Below, one piece after another: positions 55,697 through 64,000 of a DNA stretch of 64,000 nt (position 1 is its first letter; every line of letters starts with the position of its first letter). Location of the stretch: assembly GCA_958496175.1 (NCBI GenBank), contig OY292278.1, forward strand, positions 50,034,001 to 50,098,000. Direction: 5' to 3'. Source of the DNA: Sisyra terminalis (taxonomy: Eukaryota > Arthropoda > Insecta > Neuroptera > Sisyridae). Below the pieces are notes generated by a model, which was not told the origin of the DNA, made no database searches, and worked only from the letters and a program-made list of their open reading frames with translations. The position numbers and the translations under genes are program-made.

Positions 55697-57335
55697 ATAA
55701 ATACACATTTTTATTCGTTCACTTTTCATAGGTAAATATGCAGAATTAAAAGCATAAAACCCTAATGAAAACCCTTCAAAAATTTCATTAAATATTATAG
55801 CGAAAAATTCGGTCAAAAATTTTATTTATATTTTCCTTAATTAAATCGAGAGAAAACGTTTTATCGTATTTGCGTTGGGAAAAAAGACGACTTGGAGAAA
55901 ATTCAGAAACAAGTCCATATTTGTCGAAAGCTTTTGTCTCGTCGTTTTGTTTATGACCGTAATTAAACTTGTCTATGCTTTAGGTATTCTTCGTCTTCTT
56001 CTCCTCGTTTTTTGTGCTCGTGTCATTTTTCCGTGGCATCATCCCCTTACTTAAATTCACCCCATCCCTATGTGTTTCATATACACATACTTTCTGTTGT
56101 TCTTCTTGTATTGTGTGTCTTATCTTTATTTCTTCGAATAAAGTATTGGGGGAAATGCAAATAAATGGGTTTGTTCTTTTATGTGTATTGTGTAATTTTC
56201 CAGGAATTTCGTTGCTATTAACGTGTTTTTTATTATCGTTGAAATTGGCGTGTGGAGTGGCGGGATTTTTTGAGGTTTTCACCTGCAGTAAATGAGCTTT
56301 GAGAGGGGTGGCGGTTTTTTTTTGTGTGGAGTAAAAAATTTGAAGGAGTTTGAAATGAAATTTTCTCGTGACGTTTTCTTTGAGGTGTTTTTTTTTTTTT
56401 TTTAATAGAGACTAGTTAGGGATGGGGGAGTGCTATAGCAAACGAGTAGCACGCTTCAAGTAACACTCGACAACATCGTCGGCATCAACAACACTAGAGA
56501 AACGACGTCGGGCGTCGTTGCCGCCACCGACGCCGTTTACATTGCCGACGATGAGGATGATGACGTTGTCATTTAAGTGTATGTGTGCATTTCTAACTAG
56601 TTCAAACTACCCCTCAATTTCGCGTCAACCCCATCTCGGATTTTTCTGCAAGTGCAACAAAGACGTAAGACGTTGTCGTGTAACGACGATGACTACACGA
56701 CTTAAATGGGTGCGAGCATTTTCTAATTACGGCAAGAATTTAACAACGCTTTTAGTTCACACTTGATGCACTTACAATAGCGCCCATTATATCACCATTT
56801 GCACATCTTTGTCACAATGAACACGTCGTATATTTCAAAAGGGAAAAATTCCAAGCAAAACCACCAGAACTCTTTTGTGATTTTTCCATTATTAACACGT
56901 TGGACTTGTATTAATAATAATAATAATAATCAGTGAGATGACAACAATCGGTCGTCATCCAACCAAATGCAAATTCATGAGAAAACACATGGGACTTGTA
57001 ATTCTCTCTTGGTCGATTTGAATTCGGCAAATGACGTCGAAAGTCTGTGAAAATGTCCTCCAGCAGGGATAATAATTTCACATCCTATGTAAATAGGCTA
57101 TTTGAAATATTAAACCTTTATAATATAATTTATGGAAAACCCAAATTTTGATCCTTTAACAAAACAGATTGGGAAAAAAATGTTGGGCTAGTAAATTCTC
57201 AAGTTTTCCATATTTAAAACTGTAAGAAAATATTGAAATTTATATTTTTTTGTACTCTTTTTTTCGTATACTAATTCGAACTTGGAAACGATACCATTTG
57301 ATTAATGAATAATGAATTAATTAATAAAAAAAAAT
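55697..57335. other. Unique DNA with AT-poorer islands, no gene recognised
   Basis: An AT-poorer island at 56400-56770 has GACGACG/CGTCGTCG-like runs, and a TAA run lies near 56910-56931. Frames at 55980-56282 (minus), 56014-56295 and 56518-56766 are unrecognised. Confidence 0.4.
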
Positions 57336-57338
57336 ATT

Positions 57339-57376
57339 CTGATGACAGTCAAAAACTGTTGAAACGCGTCGTAATA
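57339..57376 (+). ncRNA. Hammerhead-like motif, family C (best copy)
   Basis: CTGATGA (57339-57345), CAG, loop TCAAAAA, CTG, then TT, GAA (57361-57363), palindromic helix III ACGCGT, C at the cleavage position, GTAATAAAG. Core and helix III palindrome are intact. Helix II is only 3 bp and two unpaired T residues precede GAA, so the fold is less convincing than in families A and B. Confidence 0.55.
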
Positions 57377-57548
57377 AAGAAGAAATTGAGTCTCGTTAAG
57401 ACTAGTAACTAATTCCTCTCAACATATATTATAATCCATTAATTTATTGTGACTCAGAAATAAATAAAATACTTATCAATGTAAATGAATAATAATATAT
57501 GTCCTATGGCTCAATTTCTTTCTTGATTACGACGGGTTTCAACATATA
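57339..57548. repeat. Family C inverted pair around hammerhead-like motifs
   Basis: The plus-strand segment GTTGAAACGCGTCGTAATAAAG (57359 on) is mirrored by GACGGGTTTCAAC at 57531-57543. AAGAAATTGAGTC is mirrored by GGCTCAATTTCTT. The mirrored right motif lacks the CTGATGA half. The inner part (57412-57490) is the same sequence as the arms at 2100-2213 and 2869-3000. Confidence 0.7.
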
Positions 57549-57631
57549 TAAAGGAAAGATCATCGATATCATTAACAAGGATGAATATAGAAACAAAACG
57601 GAATAATTCATCAAAGAAATAATATAATTCA

Positions 57632-57690
57632 CATGAAAGAAGATCCAACTCCGAACTACACCAAAACTTATACAAGACCATAAAATCTAT
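57632..57690 (+). pseudogene. Penelope-like RT scrap
   Basis: The plus strand reads HMKEDPTPNYTKTYTRP before a stop. It matches HMKEDPTPNFTKTF in the 54.6-kb PLE fragment. It lies about 85 bp beyond the family C inverted pair. Confidence 0.6.
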
Positions 57691-57926
57691 TAATTGTGAC
57701 TTGGAAATAATAAATAAAATATTAATCAATGTTAAAAATACAATTTGCTACAGAAACATAGATTTCTTGGAAAATTGGAGGCATATGATTTTTCTCTACA
57801 CCTTACTATCATCTATTGCTAAAAAGCTTTCGATCCTTGTTGAAATGTGGGCGATTCTTACTATAAATTCCCAACAATTCATTCTAAAAAATTACTATAT
57901 TTTAAAGTGGAGAGTCAAAAATAGAC

Positions 57927-58952
57927 TAGGCCAAAAAATCAACAATTTTTTTTTTAAAAGTATATCGAAAATATTGTTCAAGGTGACACGATAAAAATAT
58001 CGGGAAGGTTTGAGCCTTTAGTATTAATATAAGTAGTTCTATCATCTTTAATTTCGAAATAAAAAATTGGTCAATTTTGTCACTTGTAAGTGATAGGCTA
58101 TAGCTTTTTACACCGAATAAATATTGAAATAATTCTTGCTTCAATGGTTTGAGTAGCATATGAGGCATTTGTATAATTAAAAATAATTTAATTGGCACAA
58201 TTTGAAGCCAAAAGACAACCATTTGAATTTTCCACAATTTACCCTAATTTTTATGATTTTCGATTGGGTTCTGTAGTAATTCAGGTGCATATAAAGGATA
58301 TTTTTGTAGAAAAAAAATTCCCTACAAAAAATGTTTCTTTGAAATTTTTTCTCAGATACGCCGTTTTCGAATAATCAAGCTTTAAACATTGATATAATTT
58401 TTCGATTTATCTTCTTTATTTTGGAATTTTGTAACTAACAAACAAATAAATATATAGAAAGAAACAATATGGATTCTTAAAGAAAATTTAATGCTGTACA
58501 AAAAAAGTCAGCTAACTTTTTTGCATAAAATCACTTTTGTAAAAGTTATTCACAATTCAAGTTGAAGGAAAAATTAAATTATTGTCTTTTTCGTTGTTGA
58601 ACCAATTTTGAAAGAGTGATTTTATGTAAAAACGTTAAAAAACCTTTTTTGTAGAGCATTCAATTCCCTTTAAGAATTCATATTGTTCATTTGTATATAT
58701 TTATTTTTTCGTTAGTTACAAAAAATTCCAAAATAAAGAAGATAAATCTAAAAATTATATCAATCCTTAAAGCTTGATTATTCGGAAACGGCGTGTCTGA
58801 TGAAAATTTTTAAAGAAACGTTTTTTGTAGGGAATTTAGGTGCAGATGAATTTTTTTAACTTGATAGTTTAACCTTTCACCTTGAACAATATTTTCGATG
58901 TACTTTTCAAAGAAATAAAAATAGTCGATTTTTTTGGCTCAGTTTAGTCAAG
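57927..58952. mobile_element. Foldback element, family G copy 3
   Basis: The left end is GACTAGGCCAAAAAATCAAC and the right end, inverted, ACTAAACTGAGCCAAAAAAATC. Arms include AATATTGTTCAAGGTGAC and its inverse, ATACGCCGTTTTCGAATAATC against GATTATTCGGAAACGG, and CCTTTTTTGTAGAGC. Repeat I (58062-58300) fills part of the left half. Termini are decayed compared with copy 2. Confidence 0.7.
58062..58300 (-). repeat. Dispersed repeat I, copy 2
   Basis: Reverse complement of 32265-32510. Both copies are associated with family G elements, so this is probably the unique internal region of a longer G element. A 103-codon minus-strand frame covers it but was not recognised. Confidence 0.7.
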
Positions 58953-59013
58953 AGCCTTCATAGACTTGTGTTCCTTTACATTTAGGTCAATATAAATTTC
59001 TTTATGATCGAAG

Positions 59014-59267
59014 TTAGTTTAATGGTATTCCCGTGGATCAGGCACGTCAGCGTGGATCAGAACCATTATGGCCCAATTTATTCGCGAAAATTCAATAAAA
59101 AACCACAGCAAATACTATAAATCCAACTCATATCCCTTTTAAGTACGTCAAAATCCTGGGAAAGTTGTATTTCTACTTGGTTTTCACTTTAATTTGTGAA
59201 TTAATTGGGCCAAAATTGTTTTGATCCATGCTGTCGTGTCAAATCCAGGGGAATACCAGTTTAACTA
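59014..59267. mobile_element. Short MITE with ~65-bp imperfect terminal inverted repeats
   Basis: The left end reads TTAGTTTAATGGTATTCCC, then GTGGATCAG and ATGGCCCAATT. The inverted right end reads TTAGTTAAACTGGTATTCCC, then TGGATTTGACACGACAGC and TTGGCCCAATT. The centre is about 100 bp of AT-rich DNA. A target-site duplication is not obvious. No second copy in the window. Confidence 0.7.
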
Positions 59268-60227
59268 AGTACCAAAGATATACCAAAGATCTAATAAAAT
59301 ACATTTGATCATGTGAATTGGATGAAATAAAGCCTAATATAAAGTGATCTTCTTCAATTTAAATCAATTGCTATCGAAAGTTAAATATGTATAAAGGATT
59401 TAGAATGAAAACATTTTTATGGGTTATTTCTTTATATCCATCAAATAGCAAGTGTATGTCGCTATTTCAGTTTTTCTGCAGAATGTTACGAAAAGTTAAC
59501 AAATATTGTTTTAAAGTTTTCATTTAACTGCCTTTTGCAAAAACGGGATATCATACCTCCACCATTAACGTAGTGATTACTTTTGAAGACTTTTATGAAA
59601 TTATCAGGAATAACTCCTAAAAAGCTCATAACTTGGTCTTTTGCGATTCGCCATCTTCAAATTGAGCATACGTATATTGTACCAATCTATAACCCGTATA
59701 ATTTGTATCCTCTCCATCATTCTTTTCTTAAAACTTACGTAAATAAGTTCAAATAGCAGCAATGGATCAATTTCAATCATTTGGTCACGAATTTTAATTT
59801 CGTTATTATTCGTTACTGAAGGATTTCTTTTATCTTTGTTTGATTATAATTGTTTTCAAAACTTTTTCAAAAGTATCGTAACATTCACGTCTTTATTTCC
59901 AGTTATTCTGGTAACAATAAACATGGCATTTGCATCAGGAAAAGGATTTTGATATTTTCAGAATTCCAACATCACTATGTTGATGACTTATTAAAAGATA
60001 TGAACAGTTTATTTTGAAAGTGAGTTTAGTCCATTTCAAGAACAATCCCTATAGTGTTATCATTTTCAACCATTGGGACATAAGATACTAAGGAGGAAGA
60101 GGAGGGAATAATTGGCGTTTTTGTTAAAATCAGTAATTTCTGAAAAATTAGCAGTTAAATAATTAACACACTTTGTTCTAGATACAAGAAGAATCACCAT
60201 ATAGACCTTCCTTGAAATGGACTTACG
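59268..60227. other. AT-rich DNA, no gene recognised
   Basis: No open frame of note and no repeat partner. A GAGGAAGAGGAGGG run lies near 60090. Confidence 0.35.
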
Positions 60228-60345
60228 CCACTTTCAAAATAAACGAGTCATATAAAATGTTGTTTAAGTCCTTGTGTTTTTAAATATAATAATTAAATTG
60301 TGGACAATAAAGGGAAGCTTCTCGTGGAGTCTTATTTATTTTATC

Positions 60346-60383
60346 ACCAACGTTTCGTCAGTTATTCCTGACTTCTTCTGGGC
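60346..60383 (-). ncRNA. Hammerhead ribozyme-like motif, family D
   Basis: Minus strand: helix I GCC, CAGAAGA (U4 changed to A), extra A, helix II GTCAG / CTGAC with loop GAATAA, GAA, ACGT, T, GGT. Helix I still pairs through a G-T pair. The core change probably weakens activity. Confidence 0.65.
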
Positions 60384-60454
60384 TCTATAATACATAACAT
60401 TTAAAATACATAACATTTAAAAATAACAACAATATTATATATTTCCATTATAGA

Positions 60455-60492
60455 GCCCAGAAGAAGTCAAGAATATCAGACGAAACGTTGGC
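60455..60492 (+). ncRNA. Hammerhead ribozyme-like motif, family D
   Basis: Plus strand: GCC (60455-60457), CAGAAGA, extra A, helix II partly decayed (GTCAAGAATATCAGAC), GAA, ACGT, T, GGC (60490-60492). Helix I and the helix III palindrome are intact; helix II has lost two pairs. Confidence 0.6.
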
Positions 60493-60640
60493 GATAAAAT
60501 AAATAATAGTCCACAAGAAGCTTCGTCCTTATTGCCCACAATTTAATTATTATATTTAAAAAGACAAGGACTTAAACAACATGGATAGCACATTTTATAT
60601 GACTCGTTTATTTCGAAAGTTTGCCACAATTTAAATTTGC

Positions 60641-61627
60641 CCACAATTTAATTATTATAAAAATGTGCTATGTTTTCATTTATGTTTTGGCTATTAATAC
60701 CTTCTTTGACCCATTTAGCATTGCCTTTCAGGGGCACCACGTTTAATAGGACCTAGTTTGACACCAACTCCTTTCTACAGAAGAGGCCTTTGTCTAGGAA
60801 TGAAAATTTTATAAGTTCTTGTTTCTCATATATTAAACAAATATTTAAAAGACCATTGAAAAAATTATTGTACATAATGGGAATTATGATCAATAAGGTT
60901 TTATAGCTTTTGGGTAGCAGATTACTGCTCATGTTAAATGGATTTTTGTTGAATTGTGAGATAAAAAGGTTGAAGTTATTATAAAATTTTCTAAAGAACT
61001 GGAAGTAAGAACATTAAATGTGCTAAGCCCGGCTCTGCGTAGGAATATTATAAGAGTAATATCTTACAGATACAATACACATAAACATGACAAAGAGTTT
61101 TAAAATTTCAATGGCATGAAACGGAAAAATATGCTTTTTCCAATGCATTGCTTTTCATTTTCATCACAACAATGACGTACGAAGTAAATTCCCATCGTTT
61201 CCTCAAAAGCTTTATTACACAATAATACTTGAGTTCTTAATTTTCTTGGCAAACGTTTCTTTTTGCACAATTCTCCAGAAATAATCCGTACGAAAAGAAG
61301 TGATTTTCCACATAAAATCTTGTGATATTTATTCGACGAAAAATGCAATTAAATCGCGGTGAAAAGATACGCGATCGTATACAGTAAATGGTGAATTCAT
61401 GGGACTACGTTGATCGCTACTGGCGACCGGCTACCGGGTGGTTTTGGTATGGGGTAGGTATACCGTTGTTGTAGGTGGGGTTGCTTTGAATTTTTCTCAT
61501 ACAATTGACGAGCACAATGCACGTGAATTGAATGGTGCTCGACAAGATCATAAAATAAGAATGCGAGAAAATTGTGTCTCGAGAAAACTGCAAAACGAAC
61601 ATCGAAACCACCAAACGAAGTGGGGAA
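60641..61627. other. Unique DNA, no gene recognised
   Basis: AT-poorer from about 61370 to 61627. The frame at 61438-61671 crosses into the next element and is not a gene. GTGGGGAA at 61620-61627 is the left target duplication of the following element. Confidence 0.4.
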
Positions 61628-62871
61628 TAGGATGGGTCAAAAAAATTGATTATTTTTTTTTTTACAAGTGACACGGCAAAATGGGTTGCTGGACATCTTA
61701 AAAAAAATCTCACCAAGTATGAGCTCTTAATTTTAATAGGAAGATCCTCCGCATCGCAGTTTTCTATTTTTATCTCAGTCCAATAGAAAAAATTTTATAA
61801 CTCATCATTTATCGATTGTACAGAAAAATGTTTTGAAAATTTTTTTTAGGAAATTTAATGCTCTACAAAAAAGGTATTCTATATTTTTTCCGTAAGCCTT
61901 ACCATTTGAAAGATATTAAGGATTTAATTGTGATTATTTTAAGACAAATTTCATTTTTGTTTATGAATTTTATAACTCCATAATAAATGACTTTTATACA
62001 ATGCCCAATACAAATTTTTGTTGGAAATTAATTGTTCTATAAAAATGGTGTTTTATATTTTGGCGATTAAATTAACCCATTAAAAGATATTTATCATCAA
62101 ACTTTCATGTGTACGGATTTTAAAAGTTTTTGATGAGATATTCGAATATTTTCAATTTAATTTATAATTTTAAATTAAATTGAAATTTTTCGAAGGGTTA
62201 ATATCTTTTGAAGGGTTAATTAAATCGCCAAAACATAAGAAACCATTTTTATAGAGCAGTTAATTTCCAACAAAAATTTGTAGTGCGCATTGTATAAGAG
62301 TCATTTATTGTCGAGTTATAAAATTCATAAACAAAAATGAAATTTGTCTTAGAATAATCAAATATTAAATCCTTAATATCTTTCAAATGGTGAGGCTTAC
62401 GGAAAAAATATGGAATACCTTTTTTGTAGAGTAGTAAATTTTCTAAAAAATTCTTTCAAACCATTTTTCTGTACAATCGATAAATGATGAGGTATGAATT
62501 TTTTTCATAAGTCATTTATTGTCGAGTTATAAAATTCACAAACAAAAAAGAAATTTGTCTTAAAATAATCAAAATTAAAACCTTAATATCCTTCAAATGG
62601 TGAGGCTTACGGAAAAAATATAAGATACTTTTTTTGTAGAGCATTAAATTTCCTAAAAAATTCTTTCAGATCATTTTTCTCTACAATCGATAAATGATGA
62701 GGTATGAATTTTTTTCTATTGGATTGAGAAAAAAATACAAAACTGCGATGCGGAGGATCTTCCTATTAAAATTATGAGCTCATACTTGGTGAGAATTTTT
62801 TTAAGGTGCCTAGCAACCCATTTTTCCGTATCACTTGTAAAAAAAAATAATCGATTTTTTGACCCACCCTA
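61628..62871. mobile_element. Foldback element with TAGGRTGGGTC ends and exact 8-bp duplication
   Basis: The left end is TAGGATGGGTCAAAAAAATTG and the right end, inverted, TAGGGTGGGTCAAAAAATCG. GTGGGGAA flanks both sides (61620-61627 and 62872-62879). Arms match for several hundred bases (GGATCTTCC / GGAAGATCC, GATGCGGAGG / CCTCCGCATC, TGCTCTACAAAAAAGG / CTTTTTTTGTAGAGCA). The right arm contains a duplicated ~220-bp block. Non-coding. An 8-bp duplication fits hAT or MULE; the shared CTACAAAAAAGG arm motif links it to families G and H. Confidence 0.9.
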
Positions 62872-62879
62872 GTGGGGAA

Positions 62880-63939
62880 GTTTTGTCGAAACGTAATTAA
62901 TTTTCATTTGTATCGTCCACCAAAAAAAAAAAAAAAATGGGATTCTCGAAACGAAACGAAACTAAATGGCACATACTTGACGAAGAAAAAATTTCGGGGA
63001 GAAAATGAGAAATGACGCGTGTGAAAAACCGTTAAAAACAAATAATGTATAACGAGCCATAAGCCATTCAGCGCTAGGAAAAACACTTTTCCAATTTTTC
63101 TGGTTAATTATCCGAAATCCATCATTCGTAAAGCTTGCGCGACGTGGCTAAAAACTTTTGTGATGCACGAAAATTTTCTCGTTTTAATTTTTTTTTTTTT
63201 TCACTAGCCCCCAAACCACGAAACGTATTCCCGTCTTTTTTTCCGATCATTCGTTTCGAAAGCGTTCGAAATGGCTTTTTAAAGCCGCCATCCGCAACAA
63301 AAAAAAAAAAATGGGTCATGGAAACAAATTTTCAAACCGGAAAAATTTCAAGCTTCCTTTTTATGTTGTCTGTAACAAGGAAAAATTAAACGTTGCAAAA
63401 ACACTGTGAATTATATCCTCTTAATTCAGTTGAGCTTTTTTCGTAAAAATTCGAGCTTTGAACGCTCGCGTTGGTTGGCCGTTCGACTTTCAACGTGTTC
63501 TATTTTAATATGGCCCCATAAACGACCCCATATCCCCCCCCCAATATAATGCCAGAAACATGAAAATACTAATGAAGTTGTTTCGTCTTTGTCCAAGTTT
63601 ATTAAATATTTAAACGGAAAAAAGCTTCATCCACTTTTTTTTATATTTAAGGTGTTGAATGAAAGTTGAAGATAATTTCGTGAGAATACTTATGCCAATG
63701 AAAATATTTTACATTTTTCAGAAAAAATCTTCAAAACGAGAAAACAGTCTTCAATTTATTGATTTGCTTACTTAAAACTGGAAATTTATTCTTAAACTAG
63801 TTGCATTCGGAACTAAAGATTTTATCTAAATAAAATGTTTAATATGAAATAATGTAGAGTTAATCAACAAACGAAATTTTAAAATTATTAATCAAAGTGT
63901 TGATAAAATTAAAAAAGTTTATCTAAACTTATATTAAGA
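62880..63939. other. Unique DNA, no gene recognised
   Basis: AT-poorer with several poly-A/T runs (62921, 63190, 63300). Frames on opposite strands overlap at 63122-63389. Nothing is recognised. Confidence 0.4.
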
Positions 63940-63975
63940 ACTGTATATACAATATATAGAATATATTGCGGTCAG
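63940..63975 (+). mobile_element. Terminus of a family B element near the window edge
   Basis: CTGTATATACAATATATAG followed by AATATATTGCGGTC matches the outer end of the family B palindromes at 17190 and 26803. It breaks off at about 63975, where CAGTGATGGATTAACGCC begins, which looks like the start of another element that continues past the window. Confidence 0.6.
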
Positions 63976-64000
63976 TGATGGATTAACGCCTAGGCCTACC

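Larger units (their letters stand above)
60228..60640. mobile_element. Palindrome with two family D hammerheads
   Basis: The left arm (about 60228-60420) is the inverse of the right arm (about 60425-60640): AACGAGTCATATAAAATG against CATTTTATATGACTCG, and TGTTTAAGTCCTTGT against ACAAGGACTTAAACA. The centre has two tandem copies of TACATAACATTTAAAA. Two hammerhead-like motifs point outward, 60346-60383 (minus) and 60455-60492 (plus). Non-coding. Confidence 0.85.

Overview
The window looks like AT-rich, gene-poor nuclear DNA from an arthropod, probably an insect. I base this on the dense nested transposons, the animal-type transposon families (Penelope-like, Jockey-like, mariner, Helitron-like, hAT/MULE-like) and the absence of prokaryotic features. 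I found no convincing host exon, tRNA, rRNA or CRISPR array. Almost all short open frames are chance frames or pieces of dead mobile elements, so I annotate elements and their remnants rather than genes.

Layout. 1-5.6 kb: unique DNA with a long inverted repeat (2.0-3.1 kb) that encloses reverse transcriptase remnants. 5.6-7.2 kb: an 11-unit satellite of about 149 bp. 9.1-9.8 kb: a Helitron-like element. 11.3-13.2 kb: a defective TIR transposon carrying a TTAA-flanked MITE, next to a hammerhead-like motif. 17.2-19.5 kb: a palindrome with two hammerhead motifs, split by a Helitron-like insertion whose empty site can be rebuilt, then a MITE with an 8-bp duplication and a transposase-like Cys cluster. 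21-23.4 kb: second copies of the TTAA MITE and the TIR transposon. 25.5-27.8 kb: a composite element with hammerhead families A and B. 29.4-32.5 kb: long inverted-repeat elements. 34.1-36.4 kb: two Helitron-like copies, one inside the other, and half of a MULE-like element. 38.5-42.2 kb: a Penelope-like element (PLE) graveyard with RT, linker and GIY-YIG endonuclease remnants and tandem copies ending in hammerhead-like motifs. 44.3-46.7 kb: a short tandem array split by a MULE-like element with an exact 8-bp duplication. 47.6-49.3 kb: Jockey-like RT and mariner remnants. 49.4-52.2 kb: a 577-bp tandem repeat, then a palindrome with hammerheads at both ends. 54.3-58.9 kb: more foldback elements and PLE RT pieces. 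60.2-60.6 kb: a palindrome with two family D hammerheads. 61.6-62.9 kb: a foldback element with an exact 8-bp duplication. The remainder is unique AT-rich DNA with AT-poorer islands.

The most interesting signal is a set of small hammerhead-ribozyme-like motifs in four sequence families (A-D). Families A, B and D share a CTGANGA-type core, helix II, a GAA box and a palindromic helix III (ACGT or ATACGTAT) with no room for a loop. That suggests self-cleavage as dimers, as reported for PLE-associated hammerhead variants. Helices I and II differ in sequence between families but stay complementary. Most copies lie in inverted pairs within palindromes. One family C copy starts 15 nt after the stop codon of a recognisable PLE endonuclease C-terminus, which ties the motifs to Penelope-like retroelements.
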